Shown one piece after another: positions 7,933-16,843 of a stretch of 22,225 nucleotides of DNA (its first letter is position 1; each line of letters opens with the position of its first letter). Location: assembly GCA_947305045.1 (NCBI GenBank), contig CAMZCW010000020.1, positions 1 through 22,225 on the forward strand, given 5' to 3'. This DNA is from an uncultured Bacteroidales bacterium (GTDB lineage: Bacteria; Bacteroidota; Bacteroidia; Bacteroidales; UBA932). The position numbers and the translations under genes were made by a program. The notes below the pieces were generated by a model. That model saw only the letters and a program-made list of their open reading frames with translations. It had not been told where the DNA came from and made no database searches.

Positions 7933-9078
7933 ATGGAAATACAGATGAACAGAAAAGAAGTGCCGGTGCTTCTGCTCACCGGATACCTGGGAAGCGGCAA
8001 AACCACCCTTTTGAACCGCATCCTGTCCAACAAGAAGGGGATCAAGTTCGCCGTGATTGTGAACGATATCGGCGAAGTAAACATTGACGAGAGCCTCATC
8101 GAGAAAGGCGGCGTGGTAGGGAAGACGGACGACAGCCTGGTGGCCCTGCAGAACGGCTGCATCTGCTGCACCCTCAAGATGGATCTGGTGGCCCAGTTGG
8201 CAGACCTCACCGCCATGGGCAGGTTCGACTACATAGTCATTGAAGCCAGCGGCATCTGCGAGCCTGCGCCCATTGCCCAGACCATCAGCACCATGCCGGC
8301 GTTGGCGCCCCAGTACACCAAAGGCGCACTGCCGTATGTGGACTGCATCTGCACGGTGGTGGACGCCCTGCGTATGAAGGACGAGTTCGAGGGCGGTTCG
8401 GCCCTGGAAAAAGAGGATATCGGCGAGGACGATTTGGAGCGCCTGGTCATCGAGCAAATCGAATTCTGCAATATTGTGCTGCTGAACAAGGCTGCGGAGG
8501 TTGCGCCGGAGGAGCTGGGCAAACTCAAGGGCATTGTCAAAAGCATCAACCCTGGCGCCAAGGTACTGGAGTGCAATTATGGCGACGTGGACCTGGACGA
8601 GCTCATCTACACGGGCATGTTCAATTTTGACGAGGTGGCCACATCGGCCGCCTGGATTGCCGCCATCGAGGGAGAGGAGGATGAGGACGGAGAAGCGGAG
8701 GGCGAGGCGCTGGAATACGGGATAGACACCTATGTGTACACCCGCCGTCCGGCCCTGGACCTGAACAAGTTCGACCACATGGTAGCCACCAAATGGCCTG
8801 CCAACATTATCCGCGCCAAGGGGCTGTGCTATTTCTCGGACGACATTGACAAGTGCTACCTCTTCGAGCAGGCCGGCAAGCAGAAGAGCATCCGCGACGC
8901 CGGGCTCTGGTTTGCCACAATGGAGCCGGACGAGCTGGCGGAAATGATGAACCGGGACCGCAAGCTCCGCTCCGACTGGGACCCTGAATATGGCGACCGC
9001 ATGCAAAAGATTGTGTTCATCGGCCAGCATCTGGATAAGCCTGCCCTGGAAAAGCTGATGGACAGCTGCCTGGCATAA
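7933..9078 (+). CDS. COG0523 / CobW-family metallochaperone GTPase
   Basis: This 381-residue cytoplasmic protein has a P-loop GYLGSGKTT (residues 17-25), the family metal site CxCC in NGCICC (Cys76, Cys78, Cys79), an EASGICEPAPIAQT switch region, NK in a LLNKAAE segment for guanine recognition, and a CobW C-terminal domain (about 265-380, including IRAKGLCYFSDD and the ending KIVFIGQHLDKPALEKLM). COG0523 proteins deliver Zn(II) or other metals to client enzymes using GTP. The linker between the domains, often His-rich in this family, is instead strongly acidic (EGEEDEDGEAEGEA, about 246-259). The ATG at 7933 is three bases after the upstream stop; an ATG at 7945 is an alternative. The metal and client cannot be read from the sequence. 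Operon partner of the phosphate transporter. Confidence 0.9.
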   Translation: MEIQMNRKEVPVLLLTGYLGSGKTTLLNRILSNKKGIKFAVIVNDIGEVNIDESLIEKGGVVGKTDDSLVALQNGCICCTLKMDLVAQLADLTAMGRFDYIVIEASGICEPAPIAQTISTMPALAPQYTKGALPYVDCICTVVDALRMKDEFEGGSALEKEDIGEDDLERLVIEQIEFCNIVLLNKAAEVAPEELGKLKGIVKSINPGAKVLECNYGDVDLDELIYTGMFNFDEVATSAAWIAAIEGEEDEDGEAEGEALEYGIDTYVYTRRPALDLNKFDHMVATKWPANIIRAKGLCYFSDDIDKCYLFEQAGKQKSIRDAGLWFATMEPDELAEMMNRDRKLRSDWDPEYGDRMQKIVFIGQHLDKPALEKLMDSCLA

Positions 9079-9091
9079 CTTTTTGCATAAT

Positions 9092-11809
9092 ATGAGAGTG
9101 GTCCGGACCATACTGACGCTCTGTTTGTGGATAGGGACGCTGCCGCTTGCGGCGGAGCCCATGGTGTCTGACTACACGTTTACGCACCTGGGGCTAGAAA
9201 ACGGCGTGGCTGGGCCGCATATCTTTGACATCTGCCAAACACCGGACGGCATTGTATGGTGGTCCACCAAAAACACGGTGGACCGTTTCAATGGCAGCAG
9301 CGTCCGCAATTACCGCCTGGATACCGACGCCCCCTACAGCCATTTTTCCGGCCGCACCATCGGCCTTTCCAGGGGGATGGACGGCTGCTTGTATGCGTTT
9401 GACAACAAGGGTTGCATTTTCCGCTACGACGCGTGTCAGGACGGTTTTGTTCCCGTGGCCGACGTTCAGGCGCTGATGGGCGGGGAATCGGTAATACTGA
9501 ACCATATCCATGTGGAAGAGGAGGCCATCTGGGTGGCGCTGGACAGGGGAACGTATTGCATCCGGAACGGTGTCATTTCCCCGCTGCTGGACAAGCGCAA
9601 CACCCATTTCATCCTTGCCTACCGGGATACGCACCTGCTTTGTACGGAGAGCGGCCTGTTCACCTTGGACTCGCCGGACGCCCAGGTGGAGTTTCTCTAT
9701 CCCGGCAATGCGGAAACGGCGTTTTATGACGCTGACGCACAGCGTCTGTGGCTGGGCTCCTTTTCCTCCGGCATGTTCATGCTGGCGTATGCCGGCGACT
9801 CCTTCAAGGCCGTTCCTGTAAAGAATCTGCCGGCCAATCCCGTACGGTCCATCATTGCCCGGGATGCGGAAACGCTTCTGGTGGGCGTGGACGGTTTTGG
9901 CGTATATACGGTGCCGGCCCGTGCCGCCGCCCCCATGGCCTCGCTCCTGTTCGACGCCAATGAAGGGGAGAAGGGTGTCTTGCACGGCAACGGCGTATAT
10001 TCGCTGCTGCTGGACCAGTGGGGCGATATATTTATAGGTACCTATTCTGGCGGCGTGGATGTGGCCCGTCCTTCCCGGGGCATTGCGGAGGTGTTCCGCT
10101 ATACCTCTTCGTCCCAGGGGCTTGTCCACAACAATCATATCAACTGTGTGGCCCATTTCCCCGCCTGGGGAACCGTGGTGGGAACGGACGGCGGGGTTAC
10201 GCTGCTGCGGGACGGCAGGACGCAGATTAAGGGGGAAGACCTGGTGGTGCTGGATGTCTGCGAGGACGGTGACGCCCTGCTGCTGGCTACCTTCGGCAAG
10301 GGCGTGTACCGGCTGGACCGCAGCGGAAAGGTGAGCCCGTATTATTCCAAGGCCGGGGGGCAGCTGAAGGATGACTATGTTTACGTTTTCTGCCGCAGTG
10401 CGGACGGCCATCTCTGGATGGGCACCCTCATGGGTGAACTGGTGGAGCGTACGCCCGACGGTTTTCGCTATTACCCTGTCCAGACGGTGCAGGACATGCT
10501 GCAACTGCCGGACGGCCGGATGGCCGTGGGAACGGCGGCCGGCATCCTGACGGTAACGCCTGGAAGCACGTACGTGGAAGAACTTATGCTGGCCGATGCG
10601 GATGTGGACGTAAACCGTTACATCATGAGCCTGTTCCTGGACGGGAACCGTCTTTGGGTGGCTTCCGACGGGGGCGGCATCTATATCCTGGACTTGGAGA
10701 GCGAAGAAAGCCGGCAGTTTACCGAGCGGGACGGCCTGTCCGGAAACAGCGTGTGCAGCATCGTCAAGGGGCGGGACGGCCGTTTCTGGGTGGGGACGGA
10801 GAACGGGCTGTGCCATGTGGACCCGGAAGGGAAGATTAGCCCCGTGAACCATATCTGGTCCCTGAACCGGGAATATACGCGCAATGCCGCTTCCCTGCTG
10901 GAGGACGGCCGCATTTTGCTGGGCAGCACGGACGGGCTGCTGGTGCTGCATCCCGAGAAGGTGGAGACCGGCTCCTATCCGGCGCCGCTGCACCTGGTTG
11001 GCGCCCGCTTCAAGGCCCGCGACGAACAGGAACGGGTTAGCAAGATGGCACGCCTGATGAGCGGGCAGCCGGAACTGAGCCTCCGTTACCGGGACAACAC
11101 CTTTGAACTGCTGTTCGAGAGCGTGAATCTGCGCTATCAGCGGGATATTGCCTACCAGTACCAGATGGATGGGGGAGAGTGGAGCCCTCTTTCCGCCGAA
11201 GGCCATTTCCGCTTTGCCGAGGTGAAATCCGGCACGCACCAGCTACAGGTCCGTTCCGTGAGCCGGGCTTCCCGTGCGGTCCTGGACACGTGTTCGCTGC
11301 GCGTCAAGGTTGCGCAGCCCCTTTGGAACACCTGGTGGATGTGGCTGCTGTACATCCTGCTCATTACGGGCGCTTTCGTGGGGGCCTGGGCCATCTATCA
11401 GCTTCACAACCGCTACATGCGCCTCATCCTGTCCAGCCCGAGCCTGCAGGCCGCCCGAGAACCGTCGGCACCGGAGGAGTCCCGCCCCGTGGATGGCGCC
11501 AACCAGGAGTTCGTGGACCGTTGTACGCGCATTGTGGTGGCGCACATGGCCGACTCGGCCTTCTCCATTGACGACCTTTGCCGGGAGGTGGGAACCAGCC
11601 GCACCTATCTGTATATGCGGCTGAAAACCTTCACCGGAGACTCCCCGCAGGATTTCATCCGTTTCATCCGCATGGAAAGGGCCGCTGTGCTACTGCGCGA
11701 CAGGCAGCCCGTCGCCCAGGTGTCGGAGGCTGTTGGATTCGACAATCCTAAGTATTTCAGTACCGTTTTCAAGAAGTATTTTGGCGTATCGCCCTCCAAA
11801 TATCGTTAA
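9092..11809 (+). CDS. Membrane-spanning propeller/Y_Y_Y sensor fused directly to an AraC-type DNA-binding domain
   Basis: This 905-residue protein is the likely activator of the downstream glycan operon. It has a signal or anchor helix at 1-21 and a large periplasmic region of short repeats of the two-component-regulator propeller type (DGIVWWSTKN, GHLWMGTLMG, NRLWVASDGGGIYIL, DGRFWVGTENGLCHV, DGRILLGSTDGLLVL). A Y_Y_Y domain follows (about 660-740, ending GTHQLQVRSVS), then one TM helix (about 747-769, WLLYILLITGAFVGAWAIY). After only about 40 cytoplasmic residues comes a C-terminal AraC-type HTH (about 808-905, with FSIDDLCREVGTSRTYLYMRL, and VSEAVGFDNPKYFSTVFKKYFG). There is no histidine kinase or receiver domain, unlike hybrid two-component systems; the overall arrangement resembles SusR. 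The ATG at 9092 fits the signal peptide better than TTG at 9083. It begins 13 bases after the GTPase stop. A strong terminator follows it. Confidence 0.9.
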   Translation: MRVVRTILTLCLWIGTLPLAAEPMVSDYTFTHLGLENGVAGPHIFDICQTPDGIVWWSTKNTVDRFNGSSVRNYRLDTDAPYSHFSGRTIGLSRGMDGCLYAFDNKGCIFRYDACQDGFVPVADVQALMGGESVILNHIHVEEEAIWVALDRGTYCIRNGVISPLLDKRNTHFILAYRDTHLLCTESGLFTLDSPDAQVEFLYPGNAETAFYDADAQRLWLGSFSSGMFMLAYAGDSFKAVPVKNLPANPVRSIIARDAETLLVGVDGFGVYTVPARAAAPMASLLFDANEGEKGVLHGNGVYSLLLDQWGDIFIGTYSGGVDVARPSRGIAEVFRYTSSSQGLVHNNHINCVAHFPAWGTVVGTDGGVTLLRDGRTQIKGEDLVVLDVCEDGDALLLATFGKGVYRLDRSGKVSPYYSKAGGQLKDDYVYVFCRSADGHLWMGTLMGELVERTPDGFRYYPVQTVQDMLQLPDGRMAVGTAAGILTVTPGSTYVEELMLADADVDVNRYIMSLFLDGNRLWVASDGGGIYILDLESEESRQFTERDGLSGNSVCSIVKGRDGRFWVGTENGLCHVDPEGKISPVNHIWSLNREYTRNAASLLEDGRILLGSTDGLLVLHPEKVETGSYPAPLHLVGARFKARDEQERVSKMARLMSGQPELSLRYRDNTFELLFESVNLRYQRDIAYQYQMDGGEWSPLSAEGHFRFAEVKSGTHQLQVRSVSRASRAVLDTCSLRVKVAQPLWNTWWMWLLYILLITGAFVGAWAIYQLHNRYMRLILSSPSLQAAREPSAPEESRPVDGANQEFVDRCTRIVVAHMADSAFSIDDLCREVGTSRTYLYMRLKTFTGDSPQDFIRFIRMERAAVLLRDRQPVAQVSEAVGFDNPKYFSTVFKKYFGVSPSKYR

Positions 11810-11822
11810 CGGTGCAGGTATA

Positions 11823-11855
11823 AAATCTGTCAAAAAAGGTTTCAAATCTGACAAA
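11823..11855 (+). repeat. 12-bp direct repeat at 21-bp pitch, candidate operator for the AraC-type regulator
   Basis: AAATCTGTCAAA (11823-11834) recurs as AAATCTGACAAA (11844-11855), 11 of 12 bases identical, start-to-start distance 21 bp, or two helical turns. AraC-type regulators commonly bind such direct repeats. It lies between the regulator and the operon it probably controls, 57 bp upstream of the -7 box. The right copy overlaps the terminator stem, so part of its sequence is explained by that hairpin. Confidence 0.4.
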
Positions 11856-11877
11856 TGTCAATTTTGAGACTTTTTTT
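11839..11877 (+). terminator. Intrinsic terminator of the regulator gene
   Basis: An 8-bp outer stem (GTTTCAAA 11839-11846 with TTTGAGAC 11863-11870, one G-U pair), a 2x2 internal mismatch and a 4-5 bp inner stem (TGACA/TGTCA) around a very small loop are followed at once by seven T residues. It separates transcription of the regulator from that of the susC operon. Confidence 0.75.
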
Positions 11878-11912
11878 ATTTGCATTCAGACCTCGCCCGC
11901 GCAATAAATAGG

Positions 11913-11920
11913 TATGTTTG
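11913..11920 (+). promoter_or_regulatory. -7 box of the susC operon
   Basis: TATGTTTG followed by C matches the Bacteroidetes -7 consensus, giving a leader of about 42 bases before the ATG at 11968. No -33 TTTG is seen at the usual distance, which would fit a promoter that depends on an activator. A weaker candidate, TTTATTTG, lies at 11875-11882. Confidence 0.5.
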
Positions 11921-11967
11921 CCGTTGCAATCAACCGTATGCAACAACTCATAACTATTAACCATTTT

Positions 11968-14900
11968 ATGAAAAAAACTTTCTTACTTCTGTGCCTTCTC
12001 GTTGCAGGGATGCTATGCGCTGCGACGGCAATGGCAGACGGACCTGCAAAGGCCCTGAAAGGAAATGTTGCCGACAACATGGGTCCGCTCATCGGGGCGG
12101 CCGTGAAGATTCCCGGGACTAACACGGGAACCGTCACCGACATGGACGGCAATTTTACCATCGAATGTGAACCCGGCCTTCCGCTGGAATTCAGCTGCCT
12201 GGGTTATGTCACCCTGCTTGTCCCTGCACAGGACGGCATGCAGGTGCTCATGGAGGAGGACGCCCAGCTTCTGGAAGAGGTGGTGGTGACCGCCCTGGGC
12301 ATCAAGCGTGAACGCAAAGCCCTGGGTTACGGCGTGGAGGAGGTCAAGGGTGACGAGCTCACCAAGGCCAAGGAAACCAACGTCATCAACTCCCTGGCCG
12401 GTAAAGTGGCCGGCCTGGTGGTGTCCCAGACGGCCGGCGGCCCTTCCGGTTCCACCCGCGTCATGTTGCGTGGTAATACGGAAATCTCCGGGAATAACCA
12501 GCCTTTGTATGTGGTGGACGGCGTTCCGCTGGACAACACCAACTTTGGCAGCGCCGGCACCGCCGGTGGCTACGACCTGGGCGACGGCATCTCCGCCATC
12601 AACCCCGATGACATTGAGAACATGACCGTGCTCAAGGGTCCCGCCGCGTCGGCCCTGTACGGCAGCCGCGCCTCCCACGGCGTGATTATCATTACCACCA
12701 AAAAGGCCGACAAGGAGCGTTTCAGCGTGGAGTATAACGGCTCCCTTACCATTGACTCACAGCTGGCCCGCTGGGACAACATCCAGCAGATTTATGGCAT
12801 GGGGTACAACGGCCAGTATGCGCCTACCACCGCTTCCGGTTCCAACAGCAGCTGGGGCCCCAAGGCCGACTACCTGCCGGTGACCTATTTCGACGGGCAG
12901 ACCCGCGACTTCCTCATGTATCCGGACAACACCTCCGGTTTCTTCCGCACCGGCCTCACCGCACAGAATACGGTGGTGCTCAGCGGCAATGCCGGCAAAA
13001 CCGGCATGCGTTTCTCTTTCACAGACATGCGCAACCGCGACATTCTGCCCAATTCCAACATGAGCCGCGACAACTTCAACCTGCGCGTGAACTCCTCGCT
13101 GGGCAAGGTGGATGTGGACTTTACCGCTAATTATACGCGCGAGGACGTGAAGAACCGTCCTGCCCTGGGCGACTCTCAGAGCAACGTAGGTAAAAACCTG
13201 ATGACCCTGGCCGGAACCTACAACCAGGCCTGGCTGCAGCACTACCAGAACGAGGATGGCTCCTATGCCCGCTGGAACGGGAACGACCAGTACAACAAGA
13301 ACCCGTATTGGGACCTGTTCAAGAACGACAACAAGACCGCCAAGGACGTGTTCCGTCTTACCGGCCGCGCCGTCTGGAACGTGACCGGGCACTTCAAGCT
13401 GCAGGGTACGGTGGGTACGGACATCAACAAGATGACTTTCCAGGACTATACCGCCAAGACCACGCCCGGCGCCCTGTCCGGCAAACTAGACAAGCAGGTA
13501 TTCGACAACAAGACGCTCAATGCGGAGCTCCTTGCCCTGTACAACAACAACTGGGGCCGGTTCGACTTTAGCGCCACGGCGGGCGGAAACCTCTTCATGG
13601 TGAACAACACGAGCACCTTCATTGCCTGTCAGAACCAGCTCATGAAGGATGTGGTCGCCGTCATGAACTACGAGGAGCAGAGCGTGACGGAAAACACGTA
13701 CCGCAAGCAAATCAACTCCCTGTTCGCCAGCGCCAGCATCGGATTCGACCATACGTATTACCTGGAAGCCACCGTCCGCGGCGACCAGTCTTCCACCCTG
13801 CCTGCCGGCCGCAACATCTATGTGTATCCGTCCGTGTCGGCCAGCTTTGTGTTCTCTGAGCTCATCAAGGCCCGCTGGCTGGAATATGGTAAATTCCGTG
13901 CGTCCTGGGCCATGGTGGGCAGCGATACCGACCCTTATCAGCTGGACCTGAACTATTCTACGGCCAAATTCTCCTATCCCGGTTACATGATTGGCCGCAT
14001 CAACAATACGGTGATGCCCAACCGCGACCTGCGTCCTACCATGACCTCTTCCTATGAGCTGGGTCTGGAAATGAAATTCCTGCATGGCCGCGTGGGCTTC
14101 GACCTTACTTACTATGACCAGAATTCCCGTGACCAGATTTTGCCGCTGGCCACTTCTTCCGCTACAGGTTATGCGATGCGTCTTGTGAACGCCGGTTCCA
14201 TCCGCAACCGCGGTGTGGAACTCACCGTGAACGGCCGCGCCGTCCAGTACAAGGACTTTGCCTGGGACCTGGGCCTGAATTTCTCCAAGAACGAGAACAA
14301 GGTGCTCAACCTGGTGGAGGACATGGATTACTTCGAGCTGGAAAAGGCTACCTGGTGCAACGTGTCCGTGGGTGCCAAGGTGAACGAGAACTACGGCGCC
14401 ATCATGGGGCCCGATGTCAAGCGCAATGCCGCCGGACAGGTGATTATCAACGCCAAGACCGGCCTGCCGGAAACGGACGACAAACTCCGTGTGCTGGGTA
14501 ACTCTTCCTGGGACTGGACTGGCGGTTTCTATACCACCTTCTCCTACAAGAACTTCCGTCTGAGCGGCGCCTTCGACGTGAAAGTGGGTGCCGACCTCTT
14601 CTCCATGTCCATGCGCTCGGCCTACCTGACCGGCCGTGCCGCCGAGACGCTGGCCGGCCGTGCCGAGTGGTATGCTTCCGAGGAAGCCCGCAAGGCGGCC
14701 AACATGAGCCAGGACGAGTGGATTGCCGCAGGAAAGGCCAACGGTTTGGTTGTTGAGGGTGTCATCGCCAACGAAGACGGTTCCTTCACCCCCAATACCC
14801 GGCCTGTGAATCCGGAGAGCTACTGGAAAGCCATGGGCGAGACCGCCCCGTCCCGTTTCATCTTCGACAATTCCTACATCAAGTGTCGTGAGCTTACCCT

Positions 14901-15105
14901 GAGCTACACCTTCCCTGAGAAAATGCTGGGCAAGGCCGTCAAGGGTCTCAGCGTGTCCTTCGTTGCCCGCAACCCCTTCATTATCTGGAAGAACATCCCC
15001 AATATCGACCCGGATTCCGGTTACAACACCTCAGGCCTGGGCCTTGAGTACGGTTCCCTGCCTTCCCGCAGGAGCTTCGGTTTCAATGTTAACGTGAAAT
15101 TCTAA
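11968..15105 (+). CDS. SusC/RagA-family TonB-linked outer-membrane oligosaccharide transporter
   Basis: This 1045-residue protein has a signal peptide (MKKTFLLLCLLVAGMLCAATAMA) and an N-terminal carboxypeptidase-regulatory-like beta domain (about 29-100, with PLIGAAVKIPGTNTGTVTDM and DGNFTI). A TonB-box-like EEVVVTALG lies at about 103-111. The plug domain (about 115-245) has the SusC signatures LYVVDGVPLDN and GPAASALYGSRASHGVIIITTK. A large beta-barrel ends RRSFGFNVNVKF with the terminal Phe expected of outer-membrane barrels. It imports glycan oligomers into the periplasm using TonB energy. An in-frame ATG at 11914 is rejected because it lies inside the -7 box and its extension spoils the signal peptide. 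First gene of the operon; the SusD gene follows after 5 bases. Length is normal for the family. Confidence 0.97.
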   Translation: MKKTFLLLCLLVAGMLCAATAMADGPAKALKGNVADNMGPLIGAAVKIPGTNTGTVTDMDGNFTIECEPGLPLEFSCLGYVTLLVPAQDGMQVLMEEDAQLLEEVVVTALGIKRERKALGYGVEEVKGDELTKAKETNVINSLAGKVAGLVVSQTAGGPSGSTRVMLRGNTEISGNNQPLYVVDGVPLDNTNFGSAGTAGGYDLGDGISAINPDDIENMTVLKGPAASALYGSRASHGVIIITTKKADKERFSVEYNGSLTIDSQLARWDNIQQIYGMGYNGQYAPTTASGSNSSWGPKADYLPVTYFDGQTRDFLMYPDNTSGFFRTGLTAQNTVVLSGNAGKTGMRFSFTDMRNRDILPNSNMSRDNFNLRVNSSLGKVDVDFTANYTREDVKNRPALGDSQSNVGKNLMTLAGTYNQAWLQHYQNEDGSYARWNGNDQYNKNPYWDLFKNDNKTAKDVFRLTGRAVWNVTGHFKLQGTVGTDINKMTFQDYTAKTTPGALSGKLDKQVFDNKTLNAELLALYNNNWGRFDFSATAGGNLFMVNNTSTFIACQNQLMKDVVAVMNYEEQSVTENTYRKQINSLFASASIGFDHTYYLEATVRGDQSSTLPAGRNIYVYPSVSASFVFSELIKARWLEYGKFRASWAMVGSDTDPYQLDLNYSTAKFSYPGYMIGRINNTVMPNRDLRPTMTSSYELGLEMKFLHGRVGFDLTYYDQNSRDQILPLATSSATGYAMRLVNAGSIRNRGVELTVNGRAVQYKDFAWDLGLNFSKNENKVLNLVEDMDYFELEKATWCNVSVGAKVNENYGAIMGPDVKRNAAGQVIINAKTGLPETDDKLRVLGNSSWDWTGGFYTTFSYKNFRLSGAFDVKVGADLFSMSMRSAYLTGRAAETLAGRAEWYASEEARKAANMSQDEWIAAGKANGLVVEGVIANEDGSFTPNTRPVNPESYWKAMGETAPSRFIFDNSYIKCRELTLSYTFPEKMLGKAVKGLSVSFVARNPFIIWKNIPNIDPDSGYNTSGLGLEYGSLPSRRSFGFNVNVKF

Positions 15106-15110
15106 GCCTT

Positions 15111-16826
15111 ATGAAAAAGTTATTCGCAATTATACCTGCTCTGGCCTTGCTGCTGGGCGTTTCCGCCTGCTCCGACGCTTATCTGGAGGATTTGAACACC
15201 GATAAGTCCAAGGCCACCACCATGGACGCCAACGCGCTCCTGACCAATGCGCTGCTGCAGCCCTACGGCGACTTCGGCCTCATGGACACATACCGCAGCT
15301 ATATCACCGGATTTACGCAGCACATGGCGGGCGGCTGGAACGTGACCAACTATGCCGGTTCCGTCCATGCCAACAACGACCAGATGCGTCTGGTGTGGGA
15401 CCAGTTCTACCAGGTGGGCATCAAGAACCTGGTGGACGGGATTGCCAACTCGGCTTCCCAGCCCAATCTGAACGCCGTGCTGCGCATCCACTTTGTGTAC
15501 ATGATTTCCATTCTTACCGATATCTACGGAGACGTTCCCTGCTCCGAGGCCGGCAAGGGCTATACGAATGGCATCTACATGCCCAAGTATGACAGCCAGA
15601 AGGACATCTACGATTTCTTCTTCACCGAGCTGGCCGCCTGCGCGGAGCAACTGGGCGCCGGCACCGACGTGGTTACCGGCGACGTTACCGCCTTCGACGG
15701 CAACGTGACCCAGTGGAAGAAGTATGCCAACTCCCTGCGCATGCGCTTTGCCATGCGTATCTCCAACGTGGACCCGGACAAGGCCAAGGCTGAATTCGAA
15801 GCCGCCCTGGCCGCCAACGGCGGCTACATCGACACGGCTGCCGACGATGCCTATGTGCGGTATATCAACGGACCGTTCACCCTGTACGACGGCTCCCGCG
15901 ACCTGGACTATCGCGTGAATGCCTTTGGCGAAATCCTTTACGGGCAGGATCCCGAGTCTCCTTCCTTTATCTGCGCCACGCTGTTCAACCAGCTCAAAAA
16001 CAGCAATGACCCCCGTCTGTACCGTATCGTCCGCCACTATATCAACACCAAGCGCAACGATATGACGCCGGAGGGCAATGTGGACGTGACCGATGAGGTC
16101 CGCGCCTGGGAAGACGGCGTAGGCGGCGGCTCGCATCCCTGTAACCCCGGTGCCGCCTGGTACAACAACTGGGTGAGTGCCCCGGCCAACAGCGAGATTC
16201 CTACGCTGGCCGCCCTGGTGGCCCAGGACCCCGCTGCCGGTTATGATCAGAACAACTATCCGGCCCGCATGATCCGTCCTTTCCTGTCCGTGGAATTCGA
16301 GCGCCCGGACCGTCCCGGCATCCTGCTTACCAGCGCCGAGGTGGAATTCCTCCTGGCCGAAGCCAAGTTGAAGGGCTGGAACGTGACCGGCACCGCTGAA
16401 GAGCATTTCCAGGCCGGCGTCACGGCTTCCATGGAACTGCTCAACAAGCACTATCTCCCGGAAACGCAGAAGATTTCCAATGCGGAGATTTCTGCCTTTG
16501 AGACTGCCCTTTTGGCCAATCCGGTGGATGTGGAGGCCATTAACACCCAGGCCTGGATTCTGCATCTGACCAATCCTTCCGAAGCATGGGCCAACCTGCG
16601 CCGCAGCGACTATCCCGTGCTGATGGACCGCACCAGGCTGGAGACGTTTGGCGACTGGACCTACGACGACGACAATCTTCAGACACCCACCCGCCTGAAG
16701 TATCCCAACGACGAGGCCAAGTACAATGCCGTGAACTACCAGGCTGCCCTGGACAAGCTCGCGGGCGGAAAGGATGACTGGCATGCCCGCCTGTGGTGGG
16801 ATACCGCCGACATTCATGTTCAATAA
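15111..16826 (+). CDS. SusD/RagB-family surface glycan-binding lipoprotein
   Basis: This 571-residue lipoprotein (signal MKKLFAIIPALALLLGVSAC, Cys20) is followed by SDAYLED, whose acidic residues near the lipidated Cys fit the Bacteroidetes surface-export signal. The start of the mature protein (NTDKSKATTMDANALLTNALLQ) and the region SQKDIYDFFFTELAACAEQL are typical of SusD-like proteins of the SusD-like_2 type. So are the C-terminal blocks LLTSAEVEFLLAEAKLKGWN and SEAWANLRRSDYPVL. It pairs with the SusC barrel as the lid that captures glycan. Full length. Its stop at 16824-16826 touches an in-frame ATG of the next gene, but the better start of that gene is 17 bases further on. Confidence 0.95.
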   Translation: MKKLFAIIPALALLLGVSACSDAYLEDLNTDKSKATTMDANALLTNALLQPYGDFGLMDTYRSYITGFTQHMAGGWNVTNYAGSVHANNDQMRLVWDQFYQVGIKNLVDGIANSASQPNLNAVLRIHFVYMISILTDIYGDVPCSEAGKGYTNGIYMPKYDSQKDIYDFFFTELAACAEQLGAGTDVVTGDVTAFDGNVTQWKKYANSLRMRFAMRISNVDPDKAKAEFEAALAANGGYIDTAADDAYVRYINGPFTLYDGSRDLDYRVNAFGEILYGQDPESPSFICATLFNQLKNSNDPRLYRIVRHYINTKRNDMTPEGNVDVTDEVRAWEDGVGGGSHPCNPGAAWYNNWVSAPANSEIPTLAALVAQDPAAGYDQNNYPARMIRPFLSVEFERPDRPGILLTSAEVEFLLAEAKLKGWNVTGTAEEHFQAGVTASMELLNKHYLPETQKISNAEISAFETALLANPVDVEAINTQAWILHLTNPSEAWANLRRSDYPVLMDRTRLETFGDWTYDDDNLQTPTRLKYPNDEAKYNAVNYQAALDKLAGGKDDWHARLWWDTADIHVQ

Positions 16827-16843
16827 TGCAAACGGATAGAATC

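Noticed and set aside
7141..9162. Long minus-strand open frame (673 codons) opposite the phosphate transporter and GTPase
   Set aside because: It spans two well-supported genes and their junction, and has a His/Leu/Val-rich composition typical of antisense frames in GC-rich DNA.
9194..11239. Long minus-strand open frame (681 codons) opposite the regulator
   Set aside because: The plus strand encodes a complete sensor protein with recognisable domains; the antisense frame has none.
15120..16823. Minus-strand open frame (567 codons) opposite the SusD gene
   Set aside because: It is nearly coextensive with a full-length SusD-family gene and has no domain of its own.
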